A DNA stretch of 64,000 nucleotides from Anaerobiospirillum succiniciproducens DSM 6400 (GCF_000482845.1 NZ_AXWV01000014.1:1-64000), one strand, 5' to 3'; counted from the first letter of the stretch, positions 1 through 8,551 are shown. A program made the numbers and translations. Notes: generated by a model not told the origin, from the letters alone.

Positions 1-201
1 ACTAAGGCAAAGGCTACTACTGCAACCAAGGCCAGTGCAGCAAAGACCACCGCTACTAAGGCAAAGGCTACTACTGCAAATAAGGCCAGTGCAGCAAAGA
101 CCACTGCCACCAAGGCAAAGGCTACTGCAAGCAAGGCCACTGCAGCAAAGGCTAAGACCACAGCCGCTAAGACAAAGACTACTGCAAAAACTAAGAAGTA
201 G
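1..201 (+). CDS. rnr: C-terminal Lys/Ala/Thr-rich tail of a protein, probably ribonuclease R (5' part outside window)
   Basis: The first frame is open from base 1 to a TAG stop at 199-201 and reads as a basic tail made almost only of Lys, Ala and Thr with a few Ser and Asn. It contains an internal 54-bp (18-residue) direct repeat, with copies starting at 1, 55 and about 109. No catalytic domain is inside the window. In enterobacteria and relatives rnr (processive 3'-5' exoribonuclease R) lies directly upstream of rlmB and ends in a Lys-rich basic tail, so position plus composition suggest RNase R. A histone-H1-like tail on another protein would look the same. The frame is certain; the identity is inferred from context. 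Confidence 0.5.
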   Translation, partial: TKAKATTATKASAAKTTATKAKATTANKASAAKTTATKAKATASKATAAKAKTTAAKTKTTAKTKK

Positions 202-316
202 TCTTGTATTAGAGCTTGAGCGGGCGATGGATTGATGCGCTGCCTTGAGCAAACTGTTTTTAAAAGGGGATAAGTAGTGCTTGGCCCCTTCATGCGTTTT
301 GTTAGGAATGTAATTA

Positions 317-1093
317 ATGCAACTGCAAAAGAAGAGTCGCAATCGTGAGCTTGTTTATGGCATCAGCGCTGTAGAGCAGGCTATCGAAACCTCTCCAGAT
401 ATGATCCTTTCTGCATGGGTAGTAAAGGGACGTGAAGATGACAAGCGTATTAGTAAACTGATCCGTGATCTGTCCATCTACGGTATCGTGCCTCAGACTG
501 CTATGCGCCACTTCATTGATGAGAAGGCCGAAGGCGGTGTGCATCAGGGCATCATCATTGAGATGAAGGCTACTCCTCCTAAGAATGAGCAAGATCTTTT
601 AGATTACTTAGATGAGCTTGAGCAAAAGCAAGAAGTTCCATTCTTCGTGATCTTAGATGGCGTTACAGATCCTAGAAACTTAGGTGCCGTAATGCGTTCT
701 GCTTGGGCTGGTGGTTGCCATGGTGTTATCGTGCCAAAGGACAAGTCAGCAAGCTTAAACCCTGCTGCACGTAAGGCTGCTGCAGGTGCTGCTAGTGCTG
801 TACCTTTCTTTGCTATCACCAACTTAGCTCGCGTAATGGACGATCTTGAAGAGCGCTCAATCCGCTGCATTGGTATGGATGGTAGCGCTGAGCAGACTAT
901 TTATGAGACCGACTTTAACGGTGGCCTTGCTATCGTTATGGGCTCAGAAGATAGTGGCATGCGTCGTTTAACTCGTGAAAAGTGCGCCGCTTTAACCAAG
1001 ATTCCTATGGCAGAGGGTGTAGATTCACTCAACGTATCTGTAGCAGCTGGTATTGCTGTCTTTGAGGCAGTACGTCAGCGTTCTGCTAAATAA
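317..1093 (+). CDS. rlmB: 23S rRNA (guanosine-2251-2'-O)-methyltransferase RlmB
   Basis: SPOUT-family methyltransferase that uses S-adenosylmethionine to methylate the ribose of G2251 in the P loop of 23S rRNA. The 258-residue protein has an N-terminal substrate-binding domain (about 1-100) and a C-terminal knotted SPOUT domain. The SPOUT motifs are visible: NLGAVMRSA (121-129), VMGSEDSGMRR (207-217) and MAEGVDSLNVSVAAGI (231-246). Residue 212 is Asp where many relatives have Gly (GSEG/GAEG). Length is close to the E. coli enzyme (243). The start is the first ATG in the frame, preceded by a modest TAGGA-like site at 303-308. It follows the putative rnr tail by 115 bp, the usual order, and ends before a strong terminator. 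Confidence 0.93.
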   Translation: MQLQKKSRNRELVYGISAVEQAIETSPDMILSAWVVKGREDDKRISKLIRDLSIYGIVPQTAMRHFIDEKAEGGVHQGIIIEMKATPPKNEQDLLDYLDELEQKQEVPFFVILDGVTDPRNLGAVMRSAWAGGCHGVIVPKDKSASLNPAARKAAAGAASAVPFFAITNLARVMDDLEERSIRCIGMDGSAEQTIYETDFNGGLAIVMGSEDSGMRRLTREKCAALTKIPMAEGVDSLNVSVAAGIAVFEAVRQRSAK

Positions 1094-1162
1094 TTAAGCA
1101 AGCTAAACTAAGGTCACTATGCCTGTATTAGGCAAGGTGTAAGTTTAGATTGTTATTTCTTA

Positions 1163-1200
1163 AGCCGTCTTAGTCACATAAGGCGGCTTTGTTGTTTTTA
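1163..1200 (+). terminator. Rho-independent terminator of rlmB
   Basis: A 10-bp stem (1163-1172 with 1179-1188, one or two G-U pairs) with a 6-base loop is followed by a T-rich run to 1200. It separates rlmB from the ribosomal-protein operon. Confidence 0.8.
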
Positions 1201-1259
1201 GGTAATGTTATTTTGGGGGTAAGGCTTAAAGTTAAAGTCTGTCAAACGAGGTCGGAGCA

Positions 1260-1400
1260 ATTAACAGATTTAAGATCTTATGATCTTATAAGCGTATTTT
1301 GCTTGCTTACAGATGTTAGTTTGCAGTGATCTTGGTGAGTTTTTAAGATCTTTTGGGTGTAAGTGGCAAGATCTTGTGGCGATCTTAAGGCTGTGATCTT
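1260..1400. repeat. Cluster of seven GATCTT hexamers upstream of the rpsF promoter
   Basis: GATCTT occurs at about 1274, 1282, 1328, 1347, 1370, 1381 and 1395, often as AAGATCTT. Chance expectation is about one per 4 kb per strand. There is no credible gene between 1201 and 1616, so this cluster is the main content of the spacer before the rpsF promoter. The same hexamer is the core of the arrays at 36241-36436 and 50487-50700. Function is unknown. Confidence 0.6.
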
Positions 1401-1482
1401 TTTTAAAATGGCTTGTATATGATGGTTTTTACGCATCGGGGCTGTTGTAGGCTGGAACTTGCTAAAAAATGTGATTTATATC

Positions 1483-1510
1483 TTGCATTACGGCCAAAAT
1501 CAGGTAGAAT
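1483..1510 (+). promoter_or_regulatory. Probable sigma-70 promoter of rpsF-rpsR-rplI
   Basis: A -35 box TTGCAT (1483-1488) and a -10 box TAGAAT (1505-1510) are separated by 16 bp. Transcription would start near 1517 and give a leader of about 100 nt before the rpsF ATG at 1617. Confidence 0.6.
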
Positions 1511-1567
1511 ACAACGCACTTCAGTCATGTAAGCATACTCATGAAGGGATGCTACATCAGCTTCCTT

Positions 1568-1610
1568 GTCTAAAATACGACTGAAAATTTTAGACTTTTA
1601 CCGTAAGGGG
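1568..1610 (+). promoter_or_regulatory. rpsF leader hairpins, candidate S6:S18 autoregulatory element
   Basis: A perfect 9-bp stem (1568-1576 with 1587-1595, 10-base loop) is followed at once by a short hairpin (1595-1600 with 1604-1609, two G-U pairs). The second hairpin has a CCG triloop at 1601-1603, and its 3' arm is the Shine-Dalgarno sequence AAGGGG of rpsF. Autoregulatory rpsF leaders bound by the S6:S18 complex are known to depend on a conserved CCG. The placement here fits, but the match to the known motif was not computed. Confidence 0.45.
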
Positions 1611-1616
1611 CATTTC

Positions 1617-2030
1617 ATGCGTCACTACGAAATCATTTTCTTGGTTCACCCAGATCAGTCAGATCAGGTACCAGGCATGATCGAGCGTTACAAGGGCGAG
1701 ATCGAGAAGACTGGCGGCAAGATTCACCGTCTTGAGGATTGGGGCCGTCGTCAGCTTGCTTACCCTATCTTAAAGCTTCACAAGGCACACTACGTTTTAA
1801 TGAACGTAGAGGCTGAGCAAGAGGCTATTGACAGCATTGAGAACAACTTCCGTTTCAACGACGCTGTAATCCGTAACTTAGTCATCCGCACTTCAGGCCC
1901 AGTTACCGAGCCATCTCCAATGATGAAGGCTCGCGAGGACCGTCGTGCAGCTCGTGAGGACAACGACACCCGTCGCCGTGGCGACCGTGACGAGTCTTCT
2001 GATGCTGAAGTTTCAGCTGTAGAAGCTTAA
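1617..2030 (+). CDS. rpsF: 30S ribosomal protein S6
   Basis: S6 binds the central domain of 16S rRNA as a dimer with S18. The 137-residue protein begins [14 protein letters not shown] and keeps the [17 protein letters not shown] and [11 protein letters not shown] stretches typical of gammaproteobacterial S6. A charged Asp/Glu/Arg C-terminal tail follows, of the kind extended by glutamate ligase in E. coli. The frame stays open upstream to a TTG at 1566, but the ATG at 1617 is chosen. It matches the conserved N-terminus and has AAGGGG at 1605-1610 six bases upstream. First gene of the operon, 16 bp before rpsR. Confidence 0.97.
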   Translation: MRHYEIIFLVHPDQSDQVPGMIERYKGEIEKTGGKIHRLEDWGRRQLAYPILKLHKAHYVLMNVEAEQEAIDSIENNFRFNDAVIRNLVIRTSGPVTEPSPMMKAREDRRAAREDNDTRRRGDRDESSDAEVSAVEA

Positions 2031-2046
2031 TTTGGAGGACTAGTAA

Positions 2047-2277
2047 ATGGCCCGTTATTTCCATCGTCGTAAGTTCTGCCGTTTCACCGCTGAGGGTGTT
2101 TCCGAGATCGATTACAAGGACGTAGCTTTATTACGTAACTACGTAACCGAGTCTGGCAAGATCGTTCCAAGCCGCATTACTGGCACCAGCGCCAAGTACC
2201 AGCGTCAGCTTGCTACTGCTATCAAGCGTGCTCGCTTCTTAGCTCTGTTACCTTACACCGATCTTCACAGCCGTTAA
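2047..2277 (+). CDS. rpsR: 30S ribosomal protein S18
   Basis: Small-subunit protein that heterodimerises with S6 on the 16S rRNA platform. It has 76 residues (E. coli 75), with the hallmark basic start [13 protein letters not shown], the central [23 protein letters not shown] region and the basic [21 protein letters not shown] helix. A strong SD (GGAGGA near 2033-2038) precedes the ATG. It follows rpsF by only 16 bp, so priB, which lies between the two in E. coli, is absent here. Confidence 0.97.
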   Translation: MARYFHRRKFCRFTAEGVSEIDYKDVALLRNYVTESGKIVPSRITGTSAKYQRQLATAIKRARFLALLPYTDLHSR

Positions 2278-2325
2278 TTCACTCTTTGTTTTAATTGGCT
2301 TCAAAGATTAAAAGGAATTTTCTAA

Positions 2326-2778
2326 ATGGAAGTTATTCTGCTCGATAAGATCGCCCACTTAGGCGGTCTCGGTGACAAGGTTAAGGTACGCAACGGTTAC
2401 GCTCGTAACTTCCTGTTACCACAAAAGAAGGCTGTTTTAGCTAACGAAGAGAACTTAAAGAAGTTCGAAGAGGATCGCGTTAAGTACGCTGCTAAGATCG
2501 CTGAAGAGTTAGCTGCAGCTCAGGCTCGTGCTACTAAGCTCGAAGAGCTCGGTTCTGTTACCATCGGTTCTAACGCTGGTGACGAGGGCAAGTTATTCGG
2601 TTCTATCGGTACTCGTGACATCGCTGAGGCATTAACTGCTGCTGGCGTTGAGGCTCACAAGTCTGAGATCCGTATGCCAGAGGGCGTTATCCGCTCAATC
2701 GGCGAGTACGAGATTGCTGTACAGTTCCACGCTGACGTTAAGACTGTTGTTAAGGTTAACATCGTTCCTGCTAAGTAA
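2326..2778 (+). CDS. rplI: 50S ribosomal protein L9
   Basis: L9 binds 23S rRNA near the L1 stalk and helps reading-frame fidelity. The 150-residue protein (E. coli 149) starts [19 protein letters not shown], carries the N-domain RNA-binding segment [13 protein letters not shown], then the long connecting helix rich in Glu, Lys and Ala (about 40-75) and the C-terminal domain. AAAGGAA near 2311-2317 is the ribosome site. Third and last gene of the operon, closed by the terminator at 2814-2850. Confidence 0.97.
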   Translation: MEVILLDKIAHLGGLGDKVKVRNGYARNFLLPQKKAVLANEENLKKFEEDRVKYAAKIAEELAAAQARATKLEELGSVTIGSNAGDEGKLFGSIGTRDIAEALTAAGVEAHKSEIRMPEGVIRSIGEYEIAVQFHADVKTVVKVNIVPAK

Positions 2779-2813
2779 TAGCTCTTACGTAAAAGCGAAC
2801 TAAAGAATTATAG

Positions 2814-2850
2814 ATAAGGCAGAACCTGCAAAGGCTCTGCCTTATTTTTT
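2814..2850 (+). terminator. Terminator of the rpsF-rpsR-rplI operon
   Basis: A 13-bp stem with one mismatch (2814-2826 with 2833-2845) and a 6-base loop runs straight into T6. Confidence 0.85.
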
Positions 2851-3030
2851 GCCTGCAATAAATTATGTAATAATGGTTGTGTAATTTATTTTTATGATTG
2901 CACCGCTAAGCTAGTTTTGTAAATACAGCTTTTAAAGACTCTAATGCGTCGTGCACTAATGGAGAGTCGCAAAACATGCTTTAGTTAATTTTGTGGAGGG
3001 TAGTTTTTTGTTAGGCTAATTTTGCAAAGT

Positions 3031-3060
3031 GTGACAAACATTCAAGTTTTAGGCTATTAT
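3031..3060 (+). promoter_or_regulatory. Possible promoter of the HAD phosphatase gene
   Basis: GTGACA (3031-3036) and TATTAT (3055-3060) are spaced by 18 bp, about 85 bp upstream of the chosen ATG. The rest of the 2851-3145 spacer shows no other clear element. Confidence 0.4.
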
Positions 3061-3145
3061 TATTGAGCCTTGGGGCAGGAACATTTCCAGCCTTATCAGG
3101 TTTAGAGCACTTTGTGCATGATTATTTATTTTGAAGCTGAAACCT

Positions 3146-4093
3146 ATGTCATTAGAACACCTTGATAGCAAGACTCAAGAAGAGCTCGAAACTAAGTACA
3201 TGACAGTTGAGGTTAGTGAAGAGGCTAAGAACTCTGACATGACCTTACCAAACCTCGAGACTATGCCGCCTATAAAGCTGGTTGCTTTAGATATGGACGG
3301 CACTACCTTAAGAGAGGATAAGACTTTCTCTGAGCGTCTCATTAAGGTTGTTCATAAGATTCAAGAAATGGGTGTTACTGTAGCCATTTGTACTGGTCGT
3401 GCACCTGAAAGTATTCAAGGCTTTGCTAAAACCTTGGGTCTTGATAAAGGTCATGGCTACTGTGTCTGCTTTAATGGCGGTTCCTTAATTAATCTTGATG
3501 ACATCAATCAAGATCTCGAAGTTAGCTATCTTGCTGCTCAGGACATTATTGATCTTGAAGCTGCTGCACGCCGCGCTGATTGCGTTATCCACGCATACTC
3601 TACTCGACGCTTCCTCTTAACCGAGAGCAATATCATCTTTACTGAGATGGAAATTGCCTCCTCCATGCAACCTTTTGAGTTCATTGATTTCCCTGATGGC
3701 CTTAATAAGGAAGAAAAGGCTTACAAGGTCATTGCTGTAGGCGATGAGGATAAGCTTGATCGCATGAGAGAGTCACTCCCTGCAGACTTTGAAGAGCGTT
3801 TTACTATTGCCCGCACTCACCCAAACTTCCTTGAGTTTATGATCAAGGGCTGCAATAAGGGTACAACCTTAGCTAAGCTGTGCAAGATTCTTAATATCAC
3901 CCTAGATAATGTAGCCGCCTTTGGTGATGCTGAGAATGATATTGAGATGGTGGCTGAGGCTGGTGTTGGTGTAGCAGTAAGTAACGCTATGCCTAAGCTT
4001 AAGGCTGTGGCTAAGTACCATACCTTCAACTACTTAGATGATGGTGTTGCTTGCTACTTAGAAAAGCTCTTTAAACTGCCACCACAGCTTTAA
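3146..4093 (+). CDS. Cof-type HAD-IIB sugar-phosphate phosphatase
   Basis: Haloacid dehalogenase superfamily, Cof/YidA/YbiV-like subfamily, probably a cytosolic phosphatase acting on sugar phosphates or flavin/pyridoxal phosphates; the substrate cannot be read from sequence. From the ATG at 3146 the protein has 315 residues. It starts with a ~40-residue acidic extension that typical Cof proteins (about 270) lack. Motif I is DMDGT (nucleophile Asp at about 49, acid/base Asp at 51), motif II is in AICTGRAPES, a conserved Lys lies before the last motif (NKGTTLAKLC), and motif IV is FGDAENDIEM. The cap between motifs II and III marks type C2. A TTG at 3131 is possible but less likely. Confidence 0.85.
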   Translation: MSLEHLDSKTQEELETKYMTVEVSEEAKNSDMTLPNLETMPPIKLVALDMDGTTLREDKTFSERLIKVVHKIQEMGVTVAICTGRAPESIQGFAKTLGLDKGHGYCVCFNGGSLINLDDINQDLEVSYLAAQDIIDLEAAARRADCVIHAYSTRRFLLTESNIIFTEMEIASSMQPFEFIDFPDGLNKEEKAYKVIAVGDEDKLDRMRESLPADFEERFTIARTHPNFLEFMIKGCNKGTTLAKLCKILNITLDNVAAFGDAENDIEMVAEAGVGVAVSNAMPKLKAVAKYHTFNYLDDGVACYLEKLFKLPPQL

Positions 4094-4140
4094 TCATAAC
4101 GTTCGATTTGTTATTTAGGTGAGCTTTTCTTACCTTACAT

Positions 4141-4166
4141 GCCGCGCCGTTGAGCGCGGCTTTTTT
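4141..4166 (+). terminator. Terminator of the HAD phosphatase gene
   Basis: A perfect 7-bp G/C stem (4141-4147 with 4154-4160), loop CGTTGA, then T6 at 4161-4166. Confidence 0.9.
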
Positions 4167-4170
4167 CTAT

Positions 4171-4320
4171 GTCGTACAAAAGAGCGGGGCATTTTGCCAT
4201 GTCGTGCTAAAGAACAGGGCATTTTGCTGTGTAGTGCGAAAGAACTGGGCATTTTGCCGTGTCGTACTAAAGAGCGGGGCATTTTGCTGTGTGGTGCGAA
4301 AGAACTGGTGTTTTGAGGGC
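4171..4320. repeat. 30-bp tandem repeat, five copies
   Basis: Units start at 4171, 4201, 4231, 4261 and 4291, each containing GGGCATTTTGC except the degraded last one. The period is exactly 30 bp, so several frames stay open on both strands, but none has a ribosome site or non-repetitive content. Read as non-coding. Confidence 0.85.
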
Positions 4321-4435
4321 ACATCTAAGGTGTAACTATCTTTGTTGTGGCACAATAGATTTCCTCAAACAGAACATATCCGTTTTTATGGACCATTCGC
4401 TGGTCTTGTAACCTTCTTAGTTGGAGAGAGTCTCG

Positions 4436-6268
4436 ATGGGTGAGTCTCCTGAAAAGCTAGATTCAAAAGTAAGTGCTAGTGCCAATAGCGCAGCAAATAC
4501 TGCAAGTGCTGCTCAAAAGAGCCAGGGCTATGGTACTGATAGTTTGCCACTGAAGATAACTTTAATAGCTTTCTGGCGTATGTTAGTGAGCTATTGGGGT
4601 TGCCGTGATTCTATGAAGTCATGGTTCTACTTAGTGTGTATCATTTCGCTCACAGGTGGCTCTGTCTATATCGCTACCTCTATCAACACTTGGTACAAAG
4701 ACTTCTGGGATACCATTCAAAACTACGATATCGACGGCTTTAAGCAAAAGCTTGTAGTCTTTGCTACCTTGGCATCGATTCACGTGTTGGTAACAGTCTA
4801 TAACGCTTATTTAAAGTCATGTCTTGCTATCAATTGGCGTAAGTGGCTGACCGGTAAGAGTATGGATCGTTGGCTGAGCAACGATAATTACTACAAGCTG
4901 CAGTTAACTGACAAAAAGACTGATAACCCTGATCAGCGTATCGCTGAAGATCTCAATCTCTTTGTTTCTTCAACTATTGGTTTGATCTTAGGTACTGCAA
5001 CTGATTTAGCCATGATGGTTACTTTCGGTATTGTGCTGTGGAATTTATCCTCAGCTGTAGATATCACCGTCTTAGGCTATGAGCTCTCTTTGCCTGATGG
5101 CTATATGTGCTATTTAGCCTTGCTCTATGCCGTCATCGGTACTGCCTTAACCTTCTATTTAGGTAAGCCATTAGTTAAGCTCAACTTCAGACAACAGCGT
5201 TATGAAGCTGATTTCCGTTTCTCCTTGATTCGTGTACGTGAGAATAGCGAGTCTATCTCTATGTACAAGGGTGAGGAGGAAGAGAATAAGTACTTACGCC
5301 ACAGCTTTAGTGATTTAGTAACTAACTATATCAAGCTGATTGTCTGCACCAAGCGCTTAGGCTTCTTAACCTTAGGCTATGCTCAGACTGCGGTGATCTT
5401 CCCAATGCTGATCTCAGCACCGCTCTACTTTGCCAAGATCATTACCATGGGTTCGATTATGCAGATTAGCTCTGCTTTTGGTCGGGTTCAGGATTCGTTA
5501 TCTACCTTAGTTTCTAACTTCACTGCATGGGCCTCATGGAAGTCTGTAGTAGACCGTTTATCCTTGTTCTACATCTCTATAGAAGAGGCTGAAAAGCTTA
5601 AGTGCTTAAAGGTTGAGCGTGATAGCGACAAGATCGAGATTAAGAACTTAACCGTTAATAGCCCACGTCATCTGCTTCTGCTCGATAAGCTCAACTTAAG
5701 CTTAAGCTCAGGTGAGTCACTGTTAATTCGTGGTCCATCAGGCTGCGGTAAGTCCACCTTATTAAAGGCTGTGGCTGGTATTTGGCCTTATGCTGACGGT
5801 GAAGTGCATTACATTAAAGATTCAAGTTGCTTATTCTTAAGCCAAAAGCCTTATTTACCTCAAGGCTCCTTGCGTCTTGCTGCGTCCTACCCAAGTGTTC
5901 CTGAGACAGAGGGTAAGACCGAAATGTACTTCAAGCTCTTAGGTTTAGAGCATCTGATTGCGCACTTAGATGAGGTGGATACATGGAATCATATCCTCTC
6001 TTTAGGCGAGCAGCAGCGAGTTGCTATCGTGCGAGCCTTGCTCAACAAGCCAGACATTCTTTTCTTAGATGAGGCAAGCTCGGCTATGGATGAAAAGAGT
6101 GAGGCACTTGTTTATGACGTCTTAAAGCAAGAGCTCAAAGATACAGTGATTGTGTCAGTAGGCCACCGCTCTACTCTCATTAACAAGCACGATCGAGTCT
6201 TAACCTACACTAAAAACTCATCGTTTGAGCTCCAAAACAGCTCGGAGGCCGTAGCCCAATCCTTCTAG
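4436..6268 (+). CDS. SbmA/YddA-type ABC transporter, fused permease and ATPase
   Basis: Half-size ABC transporter of the SbmA/BacA/YddA (ABCD-like) family, an inner-membrane protein with its membrane domain N-terminal and ATPase C-terminal. Related proteins move peptides, vitamin B12 or bleomycin-type compounds; the substrate here is unknown. In the 610-residue product, hydrophobic segments run through about 45-390, including the family segment NPDQRIAEDLNLF. The ATPase shows Walker A GPSGCGKST (433-441), signature LSLGEQQR (about 521-528), Walker B ILFLDEASSAMD (about 542-553) and the switch His in SVGHRST. The ATG at 4436 is chosen because GGAGAG lies eight bases upstream. The 3' end (AQSF stop) resembles the unit of the array that follows. 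Confidence 0.88.
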   Translation: MGESPEKLDSKVSASANSAANTASAAQKSQGYGTDSLPLKITLIAFWRMLVSYWGCRDSMKSWFYLVCIISLTGGSVYIATSINTWYKDFWDTIQNYDIDGFKQKLVVFATLASIHVLVTVYNAYLKSCLAINWRKWLTGKSMDRWLSNDNYYKLQLTDKKTDNPDQRIAEDLNLFVSSTIGLILGTATDLAMMVTFGIVLWNLSSAVDITVLGYELSLPDGYMCYLALLYAVIGTALTFYLGKPLVKLNFRQQRYEADFRFSLIRVRENSESISMYKGEEEENKYLRHSFSDLVTNYIKLIVCTKRLGFLTLGYAQTAVIFPMLISAPLYFAKIITMGSIMQISSAFGRVQDSLSTLVSNFTAWASWKSVVDRLSLFYISIEEAEKLKCLKVERDSDKIEIKNLTVNSPRHLLLLDKLNLSLSSGESLLIRGPSGCGKSTLLKAVAGIWPYADGEVHYIKDSSCLFLSQKPYLPQGSLRLAASYPSVPETEGKTEMYFKLLGLEHLIAHLDEVDTWNHILSLGEQQRVAIVRALLNKPDILFLDEASSAMDEKSEALVYDVLKQELKDTVIVSVGHRSTLINKHDRVLTYTKNSSFELQNSSEAVAQSF

Positions 6269-6318
6269 GCGTAAGCTACAAGGCTGCTCTTAGGCTGTAG
6301 CCGAGGCTTTATCGTATA

Positions 6319-6466
6319 AAGCTCTAAAACAGCACCGATGCTGTGGATCGATTCTTCTAGGCTAAAGCTCTAAAACAGCACCGATGCTGTGGATCGATTC
6401 TTCTAGGCTAAAGCTATAGAACAGCACCGATGCTGTGGCTCAGTCCTTCTAAGATAAAGCTCTAAA
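6319..6466. repeat. 46-bp tandem repeat with internal hairpin, three copies plus a partial one
   Basis: CAGCACCGATGCTG recurs at 6330, 6376 and 6422 (period 46) and is itself a 5-bp hairpin (CAGCA-ccga-TGCTG). Each unit ends TTCTAG/TTCTAA plus a few bases. This matches the last codon, stop and following bases of the upstream ABC gene (6239-6275), so the gene end looks like a degenerate founder copy. Confidence 0.85.
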
Positions 6467-6467
6467 A

Positions 6468-6506
6468 GGCCGTCTGAGATCTTATGATCTGAGGCGGTCT
6501 TTTTGT
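6468..6506. terminator. Terminator hairpin between convergent genes
   Basis: An imperfect 13-bp stem around TTAT (arms near 6468-6481 and 6485-6498) is followed by T5 on the plus strand. It lies just before the stop of the minus-strand gene ending at 6515, and so may serve both directions. Confidence 0.7.
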
Positions 6507-6514
6507 TTTCAAAG

Positions 6515-8374
6515 CTATAATCTTAGCGATGCGCGTTTGCTGCGCTTGATATCAAACGTAGTTTTCTTGTATTCAAGCAAAATAGCCGTGATCTCACTAG
6601 CCTTATTAGATATGGATAGATCGATGTAACGCTCAAGGGATGCCTTAGTTTTAATCTTGCCACGCTTAATGAACTCAATTAATAATGATCCTAAGTTTTT
6701 GGTAATGCATTTAGATATAAGAGAGGACATAACTGCTGGTGCTATTTCTAAACAGTCAAAGATCTCAAACAAAAGATCAGAGTGCTCAGTAAGTAAGTTA
6801 GTAAGAATACGCTCAGAGAGGCGAATCTTGGCATTATCCTCGCGTAAGTAGCTTACTAATTGAGAAAGTCCATTATTTTGTGTTTGAATAGTGTGTTTAA
6901 CGGCTTTTTCATAATCGTAATAAGGAAGATGCCCATCCACATAGCTGTAGAAATCAGTAAATACAGCTCCTTTAGTTCGCAAGAAAGACGCGATCTTTTG
7001 CTCCCCTTCCATCAATGCAAAGAAACACAGTATGCTTAGTTTTGCCTTATCGAGTATGAATCTTTGAATCAGCAGTTGTATACAGTCAATACGCTGCTCC
7101 TCACTTAAAGGATGGCGATCTCTAAGCTCGTCATTCTCTGTTACTGCGAGATCTTTAGACACGTCATATGAGCAAAAATGTGGATAGCCAGAGCAAAATA
7201 AATACAGCCTCGTATTGAGAAAATAATCAATGCTAGTAACCGGAGCTTCTTTGGTTTTTGCACTACAAAACTTCTGCGTATCAAGCAGGGCTTTTAGCTT
7301 ATTGACGCCACCATAACGACAGGCTACAGCTAAGATCTGTGCTCCGTTATAGTGTGCTCTATGGCCATATTCCTTGTGTCGGCCCCAAAAGTCGTAATTT
7401 GAGGTATCCAGGGTAGTACGAACTTGCTCGTCAGTTCCATATATAACTGCATCAAACAGATATCTACATGCATCCTCTTCGCAACTTAATGGGCGGTCTT
7501 TTAAGAGCCATTTGTCCCATATGCTTTTGTATGCATCAATAACATTAGATAGCTTATGGCCAAGAGCGTATTTGTGCAGAAAAACTTCTTCCGTTGCTAA
7601 GATTTCTTGGCACTTGTGAGCTTGGACTTCATCAAAGAGTTGAGGCTCAAGGCAATAGCCTAAGGCTACTTGTCTTGAAACATAATTCTTCACCTCATCT
7701 AAGTTAAGCTTTGGCGCGATCAGTATGGCAGGAGGGGCGTCCTCATAGACTTCTTTTTCTCTAAGGTATTTATCGACGCGTGTGACATTAGGAAGATAAA
7801 GAGCCACAGTTTTGTTCTGAAGCTCCTTGGCGCAATAAACAGTTTTAGTAGAAAGAAAATCGCCATGAAACTCAGCTTTGATAAGCTTAGTTTTAAGGTA
7901 TTGAACTGCAGCGTAGCTGATATTGCATTCTGCATCTTCAAAAACAATATTGGCTGTACTCTTAGATGGAACGCCTAACAAGTAGCGCTTATCTTTAGAA
8001 TACAAAAGTCCATCACGTTCCGAGTAAACTACGTTATCCTCATGGACTTTGTAGCTTATAAGATAGGGCAATTGCATGTGGCACAGGTAGGCATAAAGAT
8101 TATTATGCTGCGCACTTAGATCGGTTCGGCCCTCATCATAATATCTTTTTACGACCTTTTGCTCTTTTTCAGACCATTCAAAGACATAGCGATAATAATA
8201 CGGACTGTAGTGATGGCCAATGAAGCTTTTAGGCAGAAAGATGCTCTTAATTCTAGTTTTGGAGCTAAAGACATCATGCTTAGCTATAAACTTAACGCCT
8301 TCAGGGATTACAACATCACCACCTTTGCCATGATATTTGATGAGCTCACCTTCAATAGTAATTTCAAAATCCAT
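6515..8374 (-). CDS. Large hypothetical protein with ankyrin-like segments
   Basis: No specific family is recognised. The 619-residue product begins MDFEITIEGELIKYHGKGG, followed by an opening of the kind seen in BspA/leucine-rich-repeat-type proteins (PEGVKFIAKHDVF...IKSIFLPKSF). A middle and C-terminal part contains helix pairs resembling ankyrin repeats: RYLFDAVIYGTDEQVRTTLD, then NGAQILAVACRYGGVNKLKALLD. There is no signal peptide or membrane segment. The start at 8374 is chosen over 8419 because GGAGGG lies four bases upstream of this ATG. Cys, His and Tyr are abundant. It stands alone between two terminators. It could be a protein-interaction or effector-like protein; this is a guess from the fold only. 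Confidence 0.6.
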   Translation of the reverse strand: MDFEITIEGELIKYHGKGGDVVIPEGVKFIAKHDVFSSKTRIKSIFLPKSFIGHHYSPYYYRYVFEWSEKEQKVVKRYYDEGRTDLSAQHNNLYAYLCHMQLPYLISYKVHEDNVVYSERDGLLYSKDKRYLLGVPSKSTANIVFEDAECNISYAAVQYLKTKLIKAEFHGDFLSTKTVYCAKELQNKTVALYLPNVTRVDKYLREKEVYEDAPPAILIAPKLNLDEVKNYVSRQVALGYCLEPQLFDEVQAHKCQEILATEEVFLHKYALGHKLSNVIDAYKSIWDKWLLKDRPLSCEEDACRYLFDAVIYGTDEQVRTTLDTSNYDFWGRHKEYGHRAHYNGAQILAVACRYGGVNKLKALLDTQKFCSAKTKEAPVTSIDYFLNTRLYLFCSGYPHFCSYDVSKDLAVTENDELRDRHPLSEEQRIDCIQLLIQRFILDKAKLSILCFFALMEGEQKIASFLRTKGAVFTDFYSYVDGHLPYYDYEKAVKHTIQTQNNGLSQLVSYLREDNAKIRLSERILTNLLTEHSDLLFEIFDCLEIAPAVMSSLISKCITKNLGSLLIEFIKRGKIKTKASLERYIDLSISNKASEITAILLEYKKTTFDIKRSKRASLRL

Positions 8375-8551
8375 GATGCCCTCCGCGATGCCTAACGCAA
8401 GATGTAGATAGCGCCCCAAAATAACAGACTAACTGCCACCAAATAGTTAGTAATACGTTGCCAGCCTAGTAGAATCACTGCAGCCACGAGATGAGAGAGC
8501 CTGATGGCATTGCAGCAGATGCTTAACAAATGGTCTAGCTTCATTGTACAA

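Noticed and set aside
1260-1400. Replication-origin-like GATCT cluster
   Set aside because: E. coli oriC 13-mers start GATCT, but no DnaA boxes or dnaA/gidA-type neighbours were seen.
4119-4355. Overlapping open frames on both strands in the 30-bp array
   Set aside because: They exist because 30 is a multiple of three. No ribosome site, no non-repetitive content, and the region starts right after a terminator.
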